Source: Sepiola atlantica (lineage: Eukaryota > Mollusca > Cephalopoda > Sepiida > Sepiolidae). Taken from it: 64,000 bases of DNA. Made by a program: the position numbers and the translations under genes. The notes under the pieces were generated by a model that worked only from the letters and a program-made list of their open reading frames with translations, did not search any database and was not told the origin of the DNA. Location of the stretch: NCBI GenBank assembly GCA_963556195.1, contig OY744522.1:32019324-32083323 (forward strand), written 5' to 3'. Shown here piece after piece: positions 33,823-45,700 of this stretch. How positions within the stretch are numbered: position 1 is the stretch's first letter; every line of letters starts with the position of its first letter.

Positions 33823-33990
33823 GATGATGAAAATAAAAATTGTATAAATTACAATATTTATTAATTCATCAGATATTCAAGCAAGAATATAAAAAAAGTC
33901 TTTTTTATACTCCTTGCTTAAATATCTGATGAATTAATAAATATTGTAATTTATACAATTTTTATTTTCATCATCGTTTTAGTATTATAT
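33809..33990. mobile_element. palindromic MITE-like hairpin
   Basis: Arms of about 87 bp are near-perfect reverse complements (TAATACTAAAA...TTTTAGTATTA outermost, GATATTCAAGCAAG/CTTGCTTAAATATC near the centre), with only a few bases of loop. TA flanks and TA-ended arms suggest a TA-targeting element. Confidence 0.9.
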
Positions 33991-34067
33991 TAATGCTCTA
34001 TCCATTATATCGAGCATACTCTTATCACAATAGGATCTAAGATAAAGATAATTTTTTTTATCTTTAT

Positions 34068-34072
<5 letters not shown>

Positions 34073-34115
<43 letters not shown>
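34073..34115. repeat. (TA)n(CA)n microsatellite
   Basis: About 16 TA units followed by six CA units. Confidence 0.95.
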
Positions 34116-34116
<1 letters not shown>

Positions 34117-34547
34117 TGAGGCTTGCATTGGTAGTGAATCGTCACATATTAGGAAAAAGGGTTATTTTGAAATTGTCAGCCCTTAAGTATATAATTGCTG
34201 TTTAGTTTAGCAATATTGGCTGGCAGAATCCCATTTTGAGGTTTCTGTCTTCAGAGCTTTCTACATAAATAATGGAAAGTTCCTAGGAATTTATATGCAA
34301 CTAAAAAAACCCTGCCGGATATGATACTTGGCATAATGAAATAAATTAATATTGTAAATATCCAGTGTTATCCATGTTCATCTATTCATTCCAAGCCAGC
34401 TTCCAGCTATGAGGAAAGATGATAAAAACTACTGAGGCTATCACTAGTAATAAATTTCAAATGATTTTTTTATTTTATTGAAACAAGTGTGCAACACTCC
34501 ATTCGTATTTTGGCAGTGTTGGATATGAGATGACATGACGGTGGCGA

Positions 34548-34950
34548 AGCCTTCAATTTTGAAGCTTTATGGAGTGTAGAGTCAACCCTTGACTGCTATT
34601 ACTGCCCGGCCTACACTTGAGTGATAGTAACTCAGTATCTCATCTTTGAGTCAAACAGAATCTGTCCAGGAAAGATTTGAAACTGCATCCGATGTTGAGA
34701 CTTCGATTTGGAAACTATGGGGAGTGTGGAAGCAATACTTGCTTTCCATTACTCCCAGGTACACTCTGACTTGAAGTGGTAGTATCTGTGTCTTATATAT
34801 GAGTTAAACATAATTTGTCCTCTGTAAGACTTAAAACTACATCCTGTGATGAGGTATCAATTTGAAGCTTTGGGGAGTATGGTGTCAACCTGTAATTGCC
34901 ATAACTCCCAGGTCCACTCAGACCTAGAGTAGTATTACCTGTAAGTCCCC
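34548..34950 (+). repeat. ~154-bp tandem repeat, about 2.6 units
   Basis: TTTGAAGCTTT-GGGAGT, GTCAACC, ATTACTCCCAGG, AC(T/A)CTGACTTGA and GAGT(T/C)AAACA-AATCTGTCC recur at about 34554, 34708 and 34861. Divergence between units is moderate. Confidence 0.85.
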
Positions 34951-35451
34951 AGCTATGTTTAATAGAATATTGGCAAGGAATATGCAACACTAGTTGTGAA
35001 AAACAAGTTTCAATCAAATCACTAAATAGAGTCAACGTTGTAAATAAGACATTATTTTTTTAATAATTAGAATTCAAAAATAACATTGTGCTCAATAAGA
35101 CGTGAAAGACATAGTTTTGGTTACAGGCAGGCACCAAATATCGATCTTGATAAAAACTACTGAGCCTATGCCATAAAAAAATGATGGCATAATTTTATCA
35201 TTGCTTCCCAACTTACCTACTACATATTTTTAATTAAAGTCACTTGGAGAAAAAAGTTGTCATCTTGGTTACAAAATGTTATGGTACCTTACCTATAACG
35301 GACTATTTGAACTCTTCCACTCACCATAAATACTGGTAGCACCTACTCTCAGTGTTGAACTAACCCCAATTTTGGGTGAAAAAGAAAAAAGGTTTGTCTC
35401 TGTGTTGGATTATGATTGTTTTTACGAGTGTTTTTAAATTTTGTTTAAAAC

Positions 35452-36160
35452 TAAGTTCACCCCAAACAAGGCAAGTTGCCACTGTAGACGTAAGGGACTA
35501 CTGACAATCAGGGTGAAATTTAAGGGGGTCATCCTAAATTGGGAGCTGTGCAGCTAGATGTTTGTTTACGTTAGTTTTAAATTTCTGCATGTCGGTACAG
35601 TCGGGGAAATAGGGAGCAGGGAGTGAGTTCCAAATGCCGGAAGCTCGAGGAAAGAAGCTATTGGAGTATAAGGCTCTCCGGCATCTGAGGACATCCACAG
35701 TGAATGGATGTGATTTAGCTGATTATCAGGTTGGTCGAGTGTATTTACATCGAGGGGGCATTAGAGCAGCAAGTTCATCGGATACATTTCCTATGAAGTA
35801 CTTGTAGAACAAGCACAAAGATGCAACATTGCGGCTGGAACTTGGTGGATAGTGAGGGACCTATTAGATTAGAGACCTTTGTTTTGACCTTATCTAAGAG
35901 AGATACTAGTGGATGGTGCACCAGCCCAGATGTGGCAACAATACTCCATGCATGGGCGGATGGTAGCTTTATAGAGATATAGGATACTGTCTAGCACGGT
36001 AGATTGAGCACAGTCCTAGCAATGTCTTCAATGTATTTGTTCCAATTCATGTTACCTGTGAATGTTAGGTCGAAGAGCTTGAACGTTGGACTCTCAGGCA
36101 GGGTGTTATTTGCCATGACAATCGGTTTGAAGAGGTTTCTTGTAGTTGTTAAATTGTTGA
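35452..36160 (-). mobile_element. jockey/CR1-type LINE 3' fragment (copy E)
   Basis: The minus strand reads FKPIVMANNTLPESPTFKLF, TFTGNMNWNKYIEDIA and, with breaks, the CEYCCHIW-equivalent region and C-terminal domain, ending in the shared 3' UTR. It extends further 5' than copies A-D, to just before a NNTTTR-like block, and abuts the Tx1-like LINE at about 36160. Confidence 0.85.
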
Positions 36161-36241
36161 ACATTTTTGTTACTGTTTTTGGGGGAAAATATCGGAACTT
36201 TGTTTTGTTACCTTTTGGTGACTCTATACCTTTTCTTTCAG

Positions 36242-37060
36242 CCATGGCTGATAGTAGCCTTGTGCCTTCCATGGAAACAAACAACACTAAAGTCATGAAT
36301 TCCGCCTTATTGGAGTGGGACAAACCGCCGTCTGTGGAGATAAACGTAAAAGATTTTGTTGGCAAAACAATTCACACATTTAGTAACCGAAAAAGGTCTT
36401 CTCGTTGATATTCCGGCACTAGAGGCATTCAGCAGAAGAACTTTATTGATGTTTGTCATTGATAAGAAGACAAGCAAATTAATACGTGCATCAAAAGACC
36501 TCGTTGTAAAATTAATAGCAACAAGCGACATGTTAGAACCAACACTTTTCCCAACTGACTGTCGGAAGTTATCCCAACAAAGGAATACTAACGAACGACT
36601 ACATATTGAGGATGGAATATATGGGGAGGCGTAGAACAACTTCGAAGTACCTCCTCATGTACATGACAGGCTTTTTCTTAAAATATGCTGATATAGCATC
36701 CATAGACCACGACAAATTCATGGGAACCTGAAAATTCGACATTCTACTGAACAAGAAAGCTTTTGAGGAAATATTTTATTGTTTAGAAGTGGGTGAGATT
36801 AAATTACTTGTAATAGTAGCAGGCCAAAGACCAGCTTGTTAGGTCTGTGGGGAAGTGGGAAATTTTATTTCGGAGTGTCCACTTAAGAAACCAACACCAG
36901 TTAACCCCAAAACAGGGGTTTAGAGCATTTAGCCCCAGAAATAAGGGCATAGGCTTCTCTATTAGTTCGCCAGAAAAACCAGCACCTGCCGAAAATCGAA
37001 ATGAGTCTTTCCCTCCCCTCTCAGCAGACCAAAGAAAAGACTAAGAGTGGATACTGTTTG
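36242..37060 (+). pseudogene. Tx1/L1-like LINE ORF1 (gag-like) with degenerate zinc knuckle
   Basis: It starts at ATG 36242 in a CCATGG context (MADSSLVPSMETNNTK) and shifts frame near 36375 to VTEKGLLVDIPALEAFSRRT and LIRASKDLVVKLIATSDM. Later pieces give KYLLMYMTGFFLKYADIA and KAFEEIFYCLEVGEIK. The last part reads C-stop-VCGEVGNFISECP, a CCHC knuckle in which the His position is changed and a stop lies between the first two Cys. This is an ORF1/gag architecture ahead of an endonuclease-RT ORF2. Stops and frameshifts show it is dead. Confidence 0.65.
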
Positions 37061-37239
37061 GGGGGAAAACCACCCGGGAGACTGGCACTTGAAGAATCAT
37101 GGATAGAAGGGGAGGAGCGAATAAAAATGTCCAAAGACCTTGGAAAAAAAACAAATACAAATATAAATTAGTTCAACTAAAGATCAGCAAAGAAATCTGA
37201 TATTAAAAAACAAAATCCTTTATCAAATTCCAGACCAAA

Positions 37240-37690
37240 TACACCTTCCCCTAAACAAGCCCCGACTTACACAAAAAGACCAGTCCTAAGCCACCCCAAA
37301 CAAATCGACCCCCCGATTCTCCTCCAAAATCGTCCAGCTCCCATCCTTTGCAAAAAAACATGCCCTCTCCTATACACCCATCCATGAAAGAGCATATGAA
37401 CTCAGCCCACTTAGCCCCACTAAGAAGACCCCTGAAGTCACACTCCCCACGACCCTCACCGTTTTGTCTCTCCTCGGCACCCCTCATGTTTACTCCTCCT
37501 GCTACCCCCACAAAACTACGAAACCCCACCTCTTCTACTCAACTCCAGCTCTCCAACTCCCCAAAAGTCACCCCTCCCATCTCCCCCATGAAAGTATACA
37601 TGCCTCCTTCGCCTCCGCCCCCTACCAAGCCAAAAAGGGCAAAGAAGCCCCTCCAATCCCTTTTTTTACAAGGGACAGAAATATGTGTAG
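37240..37690 (+). pseudogene. proline-rich ORF1 tail of Tx1/L1-like LINE
   Basis: An open frame at 37348-37698 is strongly Pro/Ser/Lys-rich (for example KVTPPISPMKVYMPPSPPPP). It lies between the zinc knuckle and ORF2, and its C-rich base composition differs sharply from its surroundings. A disordered tail of ORF1 is the simplest explanation. The alternative is an unrelated low-complexity insert. Confidence 0.45.
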
Positions 37691-38132
37691 TCACTTAGGC
37701 CCAGTGTGAGAGAGCAAAGGGCCATAAACTTAGTTACCTCAGAAAGTTGATCGATTTTAGGAAGGTGGAAGGGAAATCTGTAGGAGACCCTCTCAACTTC
37801 CCCAATCCAAAACGGTTAGTCACAGTTCTTCGGACTCGCGAAGAGGCAAAGGAGTCTGGAATCTGATAGAGAAAGCGATCTCTTCCTTCAATATTACACC
37901 CCCCTTAGCTATAGTCAGGGACTCTGACCTAAAAGGGCTATGGAAAATTTGTGTTGGGAGGGTCCCTGTAAAAACCACCCATCCCTATATAGAGTAGCCA
38001 AAATAACATTCCCCCTGGATGTTGGTGGTCTGTCCCCGGATGGCTCCATCAATGATCAGATAGGTCATTATTCCATGGGACATCCTGATCCTGTCAATGT
38101 TCGTTTAGGAAACCCAACCCTAAAGCTTTACA

Positions 38133-38470
38133 ATGGCTCTCAATCTAGCTAGTTTAAATGTCCGGGGTCTGATGGCCGGTATCCGTAAATTGAGGGTTTG
38201 TCGTGATCTCTCAGGTCTCGGAATTGATATAGGAGACCCATCTTATTCAAAGTGATTATATAGGTGTGCTGACTAAGGATTATGATGTTTATTCAGCATA
38301 CTTTGATACTCGCCCGACGGGCGTTTCCTGGCTGGTTGACTCTTCATGGATCCAGAAGGAAGACTCTGCGTTTTGGATGTTCGACTCATCGGCGTTTATG
38401 CGTCCAATGACCAAAGAGGACCAGGCTTTTGTAATTAGGTCTAGGGTAAAAGAAGACCTCAGGAAGCAAC
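38133..38470 (+). pseudogene. Tx1/L1-like LINE ORF2, APE-type endonuclease N-terminus
   Basis: ATG 38133 opens MALNLASLNVRGLMAGIRKL, containing the N-terminal SLNVRGL of apurinic-type LINE endonucleases, then RVCRDLSGLGIDI. After a frameshift near 38230 comes ETHLIQSDYIGVLTKDYDVY and SAYFDTRPTGVSWLV; the ETH is the catalytic Glu motif. The rest of the endonuclease is deleted, since the next codons already belong to the region before the RT. Confidence 0.75.
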
Positions 38471-38474
38471 AAAC

Positions 38475-38890
38475 ATGGCCGCTGAATTGCATGCAAAGGA
38501 ACTTCAATGGACTTCTGATCGACACATTGCTCGTGTCACATTGCCGGATAGACGTTTCGTGACTACAAGCGTTTCGTTGTTTTTATCAGGATCTCTTTAC
38601 CAGGATGCCTGGTTTGTTTTTTGTGAATTTCGACGCTTATTTAGCAGATTTTGCTCGCCTTCTGGCGACCGAAAGGGCTATGTGCAAGGTGGTATAGAAG
38701 AGGATGAGGTCTGGGAAGTCCTGAGGCATGTCGAGCTGGATAAGTCTCCTCTGATCGATGGTTTGCCCTACGAGGTGTATTTGAGGCTGTGGCCTATTTT
38801 TGTCTCCTTGATGACTGTCTTGTTTAATTCCTGGTTTAGTAACGGGTGTATACCTCAGTATATTACCGATGCTCTATGTGCTTGCAAAAA
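38475..38890 (+). pseudogene. Tx1/L1-like LINE ORF2, reverse transcriptase N-terminal region
   Basis: The open frame contains YVQGGIEEDEVWEVLRHVEL followed by DKSPLIDGLPYEVYLRLWPI and FNSWFSNGCIPQYITDAL. These match the L-x-D-K(S/A)PG-DGL-YE-Y block and the following helix at the front of Tx1/L1-like RTs; the usual Gly is Leu here. The frame runs into a tandem repeat at 38890, so no catalytic palm remains. Confidence 0.8.
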
Positions 38891-39200
38891 AAAACTTAAA
38901 AAGAACCTCACAACAACTGGCTACAAAGTATTCGAACTTACACGGGAACCCACAACAACTCGCAAAAATACCTTAAAAAGGACCTCACAATAACTGATTA
39001 CGAAGTATTCGAACTTACACGGGAACCCACAACAACTTGCAAACATTTTTAAAAGGACCTCACAACAACTGGCTACGAGGTATTCGAACTTACATGGGAA
39101 ACCACAACAACATTAAGGATTTTTCTTGATAACCTTAAAAAGGACCTCACAACAACTGGTGACGTGAGATTTCGAACTTACACCATCACAACGACTGACG
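38890..39200 (+). repeat. 75-87-bp tandem repeat, four units
   Basis: The block CCTTAAAAAGGACCTCACAA, CAACTGGCTACGA, GTATTCGAACTTACACGGGA and CCCACAACAAC repeats at about 38905, 38982, 39057 and 39144. It begins exactly where the LINE ORF2 stops. Confidence 0.9.
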
Positions 39201-39209
39201 ATGTGGTTA

Positions 39210-40020
39210 CAGTAAAGGATTCAACTCGAAATTCAACTCTCCCACAAAAACAATTCAAAACAAAAAAAAGGGATTTTCACGCCCCTACTAACTCAAACCA
39301 GCCCTATAAAAACAGGATAAATTACCGCCGAGTCCCTGTTATCGTTGTGGAGGACTTCATTGGGTAATAGATTCCCCATTTCGTTTAAAATATATGTATA
39401 GACTAGAGATTAAACGTCTTTACGAACTGTGCAGCCATGATTTGACCTACTATTCACACTTGAGCCATCAAAAGCGAAAATGTTTCTCAATTATCTGAAA
39501 CCGTTTGTAAATAGCGATAAGGAAGACTTTATTCATTAAAACATAACAAAACGAAAAAGATAATAACAGCAACCACAATGCAACTCGAATACACGTTGGA
39601 ATTTGCATAAGATTTGTGAAGACAAATTTCCTTTTCAATTACTGATGTCTTTTCTTTATGGGGATAGAAAAATAGTTCGTGTTTAAACAAGAATGGATTC
39701 ATTCTTACGATGCGTCCATTCAATTTGTGCGTTTAGTGCTGAAAGTTATATTTAAAACTTAAGTATAACAGACTAATAGATTAATGGACGGACGGAGAGT
39801 CTGAGAGAAAAACCTAGGGATAGACAGAGGAAGTTATAGAGATGAGTGGGACCATAAAATACTATTTCAAACTTAAGTGTGACAGACAGACTGACAGACA
39901 GAGCCTATTAGAGAAATGCGTGGACACATTAATAAATGCTATTTCAAACTAAAATGTTACAAGTTGGTAGATGAATGGAATGATCAATAGGCAGCACCAC
40001 TTATTGAAATGAGTGGGTCT
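39210..40020. other. unassigned, passing into array-like sequence
   Basis: No motif recognised. From about 39860 scattered units related to the 36-bp minisatellite downstream (ACTATTTCAAAC-TAAGTGTGACAGAC) appear with unrelated sequence between them. Confidence 0.45.
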
Positions 40021-40025
40021 ATCTA

Positions 40026-41400
40026 AAATGCTATTTAAAACAAAAGTGTGACAGACTTATGAAAATGCAATTTCAAACAAAAGTCTGACAGACTGACGAA
40101 AATGTTATTTAAAGCAGGAGTGTGCCAGACTTACAAAAGTCTTTGTTTATTAGTCTTACAGACTAACAAAACTGCTATTTCAAACAGAAGTGTGACAGAC
40201 TGACAAAACTGCTATTTCAAACAGAAGTGTGACAGACTGACAAAACTGCTATTTCAAACAGAAGTGTGACAGACTGACAAAACTGCTATTTCAAACAGAA
40301 GTGTGACCGACTGACGATGATGCTATTTAAAACAGAAGTCTGACGGATTGACAAAACTGCTATTTACAACAGAAGTGTGCTTGACTGACGAAAATTCTAT
40401 TTGAAACAGAAGTGTGACAAACTGACAAAAATGATATTTGAAAAGAGGAGGATGACAGACAAACAGAAAATGCCATTTTAAACAGAAATGTGACAGACTT
40501 ACGATACTGCTATTTAAACAGAAGTGTGACAGACTGACTACAATGGTATTTCAAACAGAAGTCTGACAGACTCATGACAATGCTATTTCAAACAGAAGTG
40601 TGACAAACTGATGAAACTGCCATTTCAAAGAGAAATGTGACAGACAGAACTGCTATTTAAAACAGAAAAGTGAAAGACTAACGATAATTGTATTTCAAAC
40701 AGAAGTCTGCCAGACTGCCGAAAATACTATTTTAAAAAAATAATGTGACCATCTGACGTGCTATTTTAGACAAGAGTGGTCCGGACTGAGAAAATGCTAT
40801 TTCAAACTGAAATGTAACAGACTGACGAAAATTCTTATTATAAAAATAAGTGTGACAGAATGACGATAATGCTATTTAAAATAGAAGTGTGAGACACTGA
40901 CGAAAATGGTATTTCAAACAGAAGTCAGACCGACTGACGAAAATACTATTTTTTTAAATTAGTGTGACAGACTGAAAAAACTGCTATTTCAAATAGGAGT
41001 GTGCCAGACTGACGAAAATGCTATTTCAAACAGATTTGTGCCATACTGACGAAAAGTTAATTAATAAAAATTAGTGTGACAGACATACGATAATTCTATT
41101 TAAAACGGAAGTGTGACAGACTGACGAAAATACTAATTCAGACATAAGTCTGACAGACTCACGAAAATGTTATTTTTTAACTTACTGTTACACACTGACA
41201 AAACTGCTATCTGAAACAGAAATGTAACCGACTTACCACAATGCTATTTCAAACAGATATGTGACAGACTTATGAAAATGCTATTTCAAACAGATATGTG
41301 ACAGACTTATGAAAATTCTATTTTAAACAGAAGGGTGACAAAGTTACAAAAATGTTATTTCACACAGAAGTGTGACAGACTGACGAAAATACTATTTCGA
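40026..41400 (+). repeat. 36-bp minisatellite, about 38 units
   Basis: The unit is approximately ACTGCTATTTCAAACAGAAG followed by TGTGACAGACTGACAA. Four successive units at 40169-40312 are nearly identical; elsewhere units drift (GACGAAAATG for GACAAAACTG) and vary by small indels. Frames are short and no protein is suggested. Confidence 0.95.
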
Positions 41401-41419
41401 ATTCAACCGATAAACAGAT

Positions 41420-42320
41420 CATCTCCTAGTGGTTCTTGGGCACACCTTGAATAAGTTGCGTTCATTCAAACTGCGCTTTTTGTGATGAAATTGTTATTTA
41501 AAACCGAAGTATGACACATCGATGAACTGATGGACCTCACTTTGAAATCATAGGACGCATCTAAAATAACAAAAACAAAGTGCCTACTTTTACAACTACA
41601 AACATGACAGATCATAGTTTTGCATTTTAAAGCCAACAAACTGTCTGTTAAAATGCAATTGCTTTTTTTTTGTGAAAGTAACTCTGCAGTTAAAAAAGAA
41701 AAGATGATTTTATTCCAATGCAAATGGCCAAACCCTATGAACTTTTAAAGATCTACAGTTTGACCGACCAAGAAATAATTAAAACAGAATCGACTTCTGG
41801 CCTCATTTGTTTTTACTTTGCTGACCACAAGTCTGGACATGTGACCAATGGTTTCCATTGTCATGTCGGTGATGTATGGCTAGTGAAAATGGTGAACTGA
41901 TCAGTGGTTTGACCGTGCGGCTTTAGACAGCTGGGTTAAAGTTGTTTTGGGGCACTTGCTCCAATATCAGTGGGGGAAAGATATGAATAAATCTTTACTC
42001 TAGCTATAAGGAAAATAGTAATAAAATGTAGACCATCGAGCTTTGGAGGGGTAACCAGTCTAAGGCACAGCTCCTCATAAGATGTTCTCAGGCGCAATGG
42101 TGCGCCCTGAATGAATGCCAGGTGCAGCCCTGGATAATGAAAGATTTATCTCAAATAAATATATATGCTTAAACAAAAAGTATTATTTTCAGATATTTTA
42201 GAAACACCTAATTGGTGCTTTCTAACTCAGAAGAGAGGCATTAAAAACCCTTGGGTTAATCATTTCCATTTCCTTGGGGATTTAAATCGTTACTGACCCT
42301 CCTACCGCCACCTTCTCTCT
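41420..42320. other. unassigned sequence
   Basis: Two short frames (41466-41723 minus, 41718-41900 plus) lack recognised motifs. Near 42100 there is a small GC-richer patch (GGCGCAATGGTGCGCCCTG) with a hairpin. Confidence 0.45.
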
Positions 42321-42327
42321 ATTTCTT

Positions 42328-42392
42328 ACTCTCTCTCTCTCCCCCCCCTCTCTCTCTCTATCTATCTATCTATCTATCTTTTTCTCTCTCTC
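42328..42392. repeat. (TC)n/(TATC)n microsatellite
   Basis: Interrupted TC runs, a C run and about five TATC units. Confidence 0.93.
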
Positions 42393-42399
42393 TTATATT

Positions 42400-43140
42400 T
42401 AAACAAATGATGCACCCCCAAATTTTAGTAATTTCATAGGTGTACCCTGGGGTAAAATGTTTGAGAAGCTCTGGTCTAAGGGGGAGAAAAACTCTGAGCT
42501 AGCACTAGGATTGCATTCATTTATTATTATGCTTCTTTGGGCATCTCTTATTTTAATCAATAATCTGATGTCAATTTTTAACTTAAAAGATAAAATTAAA
42601 ATAATGCAAAATCTCATATGTTTATTCACAAACTACGTTTACCCTAAAAATATGCTGTCGGGTTTGAAATACATTATTTACTTATTTTTGATACATACTA
42701 GACCCTTGGTTTATCTATTAACACAACCTGTAACTCTTTTGGTTACCAGTCGTCTAGATCAAGTCTAGATCAAGTCTAGAGCCTTAGTAATTGGTGACTC
42801 GTTAGTAAAAAAAAGATGAAACTTGGTTCACCACTTTGAATCTGAATCAAATATTCAAAGCAAATAGAGTAACATCTGTTGAAGGTGAACGCTTCTGTAT
42901 TTTGAGATTCTGATGATAGATTACATGGGAGAAGGAAACACCATTAATGAACAGTACCATATATCATAATTAAGTGCAAGAGTTTTTGAAGGACAAGGAT
43001 GCCACACTCTTCTGTGCTGGGGTTGCATTGCTTTGACATCGGTGGACCAAGTAGACTAAGTCAAGGAGGAATATAATGGTCCTGTTTCTCTCTCCGATAC
43101 CTCGGAAAAGGCTTAAACCTTTTTGAATGAAACTGTTACC
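42400..43140. other. unassigned sequence
   Basis: It contains a short triplication GATCAAGTCTA near 42757-42779. No protein or RNA signature seen. Confidence 0.45.
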
Positions 43141-43144
43141 CCTC

Positions 43145-43171
43145 CACACACAGACACACAGAGACACACAG

Positions 43172-43212
<41 letters not shown>
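43145..43212. repeat. (CA)n(TA)n microsatellite
   Basis: CA units with GA interruptions pass into about ten TA units. Confidence 0.95.
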
Positions 43213-43388
43213 CTTTATAGTTACATTCCAATGACAATATGAAAAATCAAATCCCAAACCATAATTTTCATTTGTTCTTTCAATTTCTTTATTTTCATAA
43301 TTCAGCGAATACCTGTATTTCTTCTTCATCGCACAAACAAATTATTTTTCAAATTTAATACTCTTTCTAAATCTTATATAGACTCATG

Positions 43389-43583
43389 AATATATATATA
43401 TATATATATATATCTGATCTAATAATAAGAATGATTAACCAAGGTGGCGATCAAAATAAAATATTTGGACAATTAAATAAGGCAATTACTCGCCATCCTG
43501 ATGCTTTTAAATCTTATCAAATTAATCAAAATAAACTGATAGAACAAATCATAGTATATATAAATAGAAATTATATAATATGA
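43389..43583 (+). pseudogene. coding-like fragment after a TA tract, family unknown
   Basis: After a (TA)12 tract the frame reads LIIRMINQGGDQNKIFGQLN followed by KAITRHPDAFKSYQINQNKL and IEQIIVYINR to a stop at 43583. The residue pattern looks like real protein and not low complexity. A Penelope-type retroelement is one thought given the cluster downstream, but I cannot verify it. Confidence 0.25.
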
Positions 43584-43599
43584 ATAAACGTATATATAA

Positions 43600-43662
43600 C
43601 ACATCTGCTAATTATAATAAGAAAAACAATAAAAATACAGTAGAAAGAAAGAAAGAAATGTT

Positions 43663-43693
<31 letters not shown>

Positions 43694-44475
43694 GTTCATA
43701 ACTATGAACGCTGATTTTTAAACACCGGGAGTTGGTAAATAAGAAGAAGAAAAAGAGAACAAATTAACGGTTAACTTACAGACGCAGATTTGAAACAATG
43801 AGAAAAGAAAAAAGTCGACAGTTGTGAACGCAGATTAGTAAAACTATAGTGAACAAGGAACATTAATATTTATTTGCAACGGGGAGATGGACAACAAAGT
43901 AGGACGAGGGAGAAAAGAAGGAACTAAAGGTATATATATGTATGTGTGTATGTAATATATATATATATATATATGTATATACATATTTATTTATTTATCT
44001 TTTATTTTTTGATGTGTTGATGTTTTTTATATTTATAATATAAAACTAAAAATAATACATTAATCACTGAAATAATAGTGTCATGGATTCGTCCAAACAC
44101 TTTAAAATGCAACAACATTTTTGTGAGTAACGGATAAATTTTATTAGACAGACGAACAGCGCAGGTAAACATTTTTTTTTTTTTTATGTTTTAAATAACT
44201 AATATAAGTTAGCAAAACATTTATATGGAACAAAACGTAGATTTAGTATAAGGAACGTTTATGTTTTTGTCTTTTAAGGGAAGTGGGGTCTGATCAACTC
44301 TGCTGGGAAGCCATGAAATTAAATACTGTCTTGTTTTTAAATTCCCGAAACAGTTTTTCATGGTAAACAACTGATGATCCCTTAAAATAGTGTTAGAAAC
44401 TAACTAATATAATAACTGTAAAAAATAAATTGACTTACATGAGTGATTTTCCACTGGAAGACTTTGGACTATAAG
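43600..44475. other. unassigned, A-rich sequence
   Basis: It includes short (GAA)n at 43665-43688 and an interrupted TA/TG tract at 43931-43990. Nothing else is recognised. Confidence 0.5.
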
Positions 44476-44478
44476 TTG

Positions 44479-44530
44479 TTTTTTTTTTTTTTGTTGTTTT
44501 TTTGTTTCTTTTTTTTTTTTTTTTTTTTTT
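44479..44530. repeat. poly-T tract
   Basis: Nearly pure T with three G and one C interruptions. Confidence 0.95.
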
Positions 44531-44558
44531 ATATAGTTTTAATGGTTGAGAAACTTCC

Positions 44559-44563
<5 letters not shown>

Positions 44564-44602
<39 letters not shown>
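44564..44602. repeat. (TA)n microsatellite
   Basis: About 19 TA units. Confidence 0.96.
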
Positions 44603-44605
<3 letters not shown>

Positions 44606-44793
44606 GTTACTCCAACAAAAGATATAAGAGTCAACTAATATCTTTTAATTAGTGAAACATCCGAGTAAAGACTGAAGCTCAATATACTGAGGAGAAGAAT
44701 TATCTTTGAAAACTCATGAGTTAAGGACGTTGTGATACTTTGCCTTAATTTTGAATTCTAATAAAATTTGATTCGCACCTTATTTTATTATTT

Positions 44794-44798
<5 letters not shown>

Positions 44799-44830
<32 letters not shown>
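44799..44830. repeat. (TA)n microsatellite
   Basis: About 16 TA units abutting a MITE end. Confidence 0.96.
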
Positions 44831-44834
<4 letters not shown>

Positions 44835-44994
44835 TGATTTTATTCCATTAGTTGCGACAAAACAAGTTTTGTTTCATTGGTGCAAATAGCGACCAACTCA
44901 TCCGGCTGGCAATGGAATTCAAATGGCATAAGTTTTAACTTCACTTTAACGGGAGATTGAAAATTGAAAATACATTGGAGGGGGAGGGGGACAG
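44831..44994 (+). mobile_element. MITE family B, truncated copy
   Basis: It matches the reverse complement of 52799-53004 almost base for base, from TTTTTGATTTTATTCCATTA through GTGCAAATAGCGACCAACTC, GGAGATTGAAAATTGAAAAT and GGAGGGGGAGGGGGACAG. The right terminal inverted repeat is missing and unrelated sequence follows. Confidence 0.9.
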
Positions 44995-44999
44995 AGTTG

Positions 45000-45540
45000 G
45001 GGCTTTGTCTATAACGGTGACATGGGACATGAGAGGGGAGGACCCCAACAAGTCGTGTTTCAAATTATTGCGCGGGCTGTTTTTTACGTGTTTGTGCTGT
45101 GATGATCTCAATTTCGGCCGGGGTGGGAGGAAGGGAGATGGGGCGACGGCCAGAGTGAGTTAAATTTGAAATGAGAATAAAATTATGATTATAACCGTCA
45201 TTCCTATTTTATTTTAATTCTAATAAGTAATTATCATGTGGATAAAAATGTTTGATAATTTTAATTTAGGATATTAATTGCTACTTCTGCATTTTATTTA
45301 TTTTATTTTAATGTTTTGTTTATTATTTGTAGTGAATTTTGTTGTGATTATATATTTTTTTTAAATTGTGATTATATTATACCGAGATCAATACTAGTGG
45401 AATCATTTTATAAGAGAAGTTTCATGGTGTTACCAGTTTTAGCATTAACAAAACCGATTTTGATAACAATGATAACGCCTACCAATCATAATAAAAATAG
45501 AGATAAATATAAATAAAATTAGAATAAAAATAGAAGTAAC
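45000..45540. other. unassigned sequence
   Basis: It is G-rich at 45090-45160 and AT-rich beyond. No recognised feature. Confidence 0.45.
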
Positions 45541-45560
45541 AAGTTTGTAATAATATTAAT

Positions 45561-45617
45561 GATAATAACAATAATAATAATAATAATAATAGTATTAAAA
45601 AATAATAATAATTATAA

Positions 45618-45688
<71 letters not shown>

Positions 45689-45700
45689 GTAATAATGATA
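45561..45700. repeat. (AAT)n trinucleotide repeat, interrupted
   Basis: About 140 bp of AAT units with ACT, AGT and ATT variants, giving artificial Asn-rich frames. It lies beyond the 3' end of the Penelope-like ORF. Confidence 0.95.

Noticed and set aside
37251..37529. Gly-rich minus-strand frame of 92 codons
   Set aside because: Shadow of the C-rich proline-coding segment of the LINE on the plus strand.
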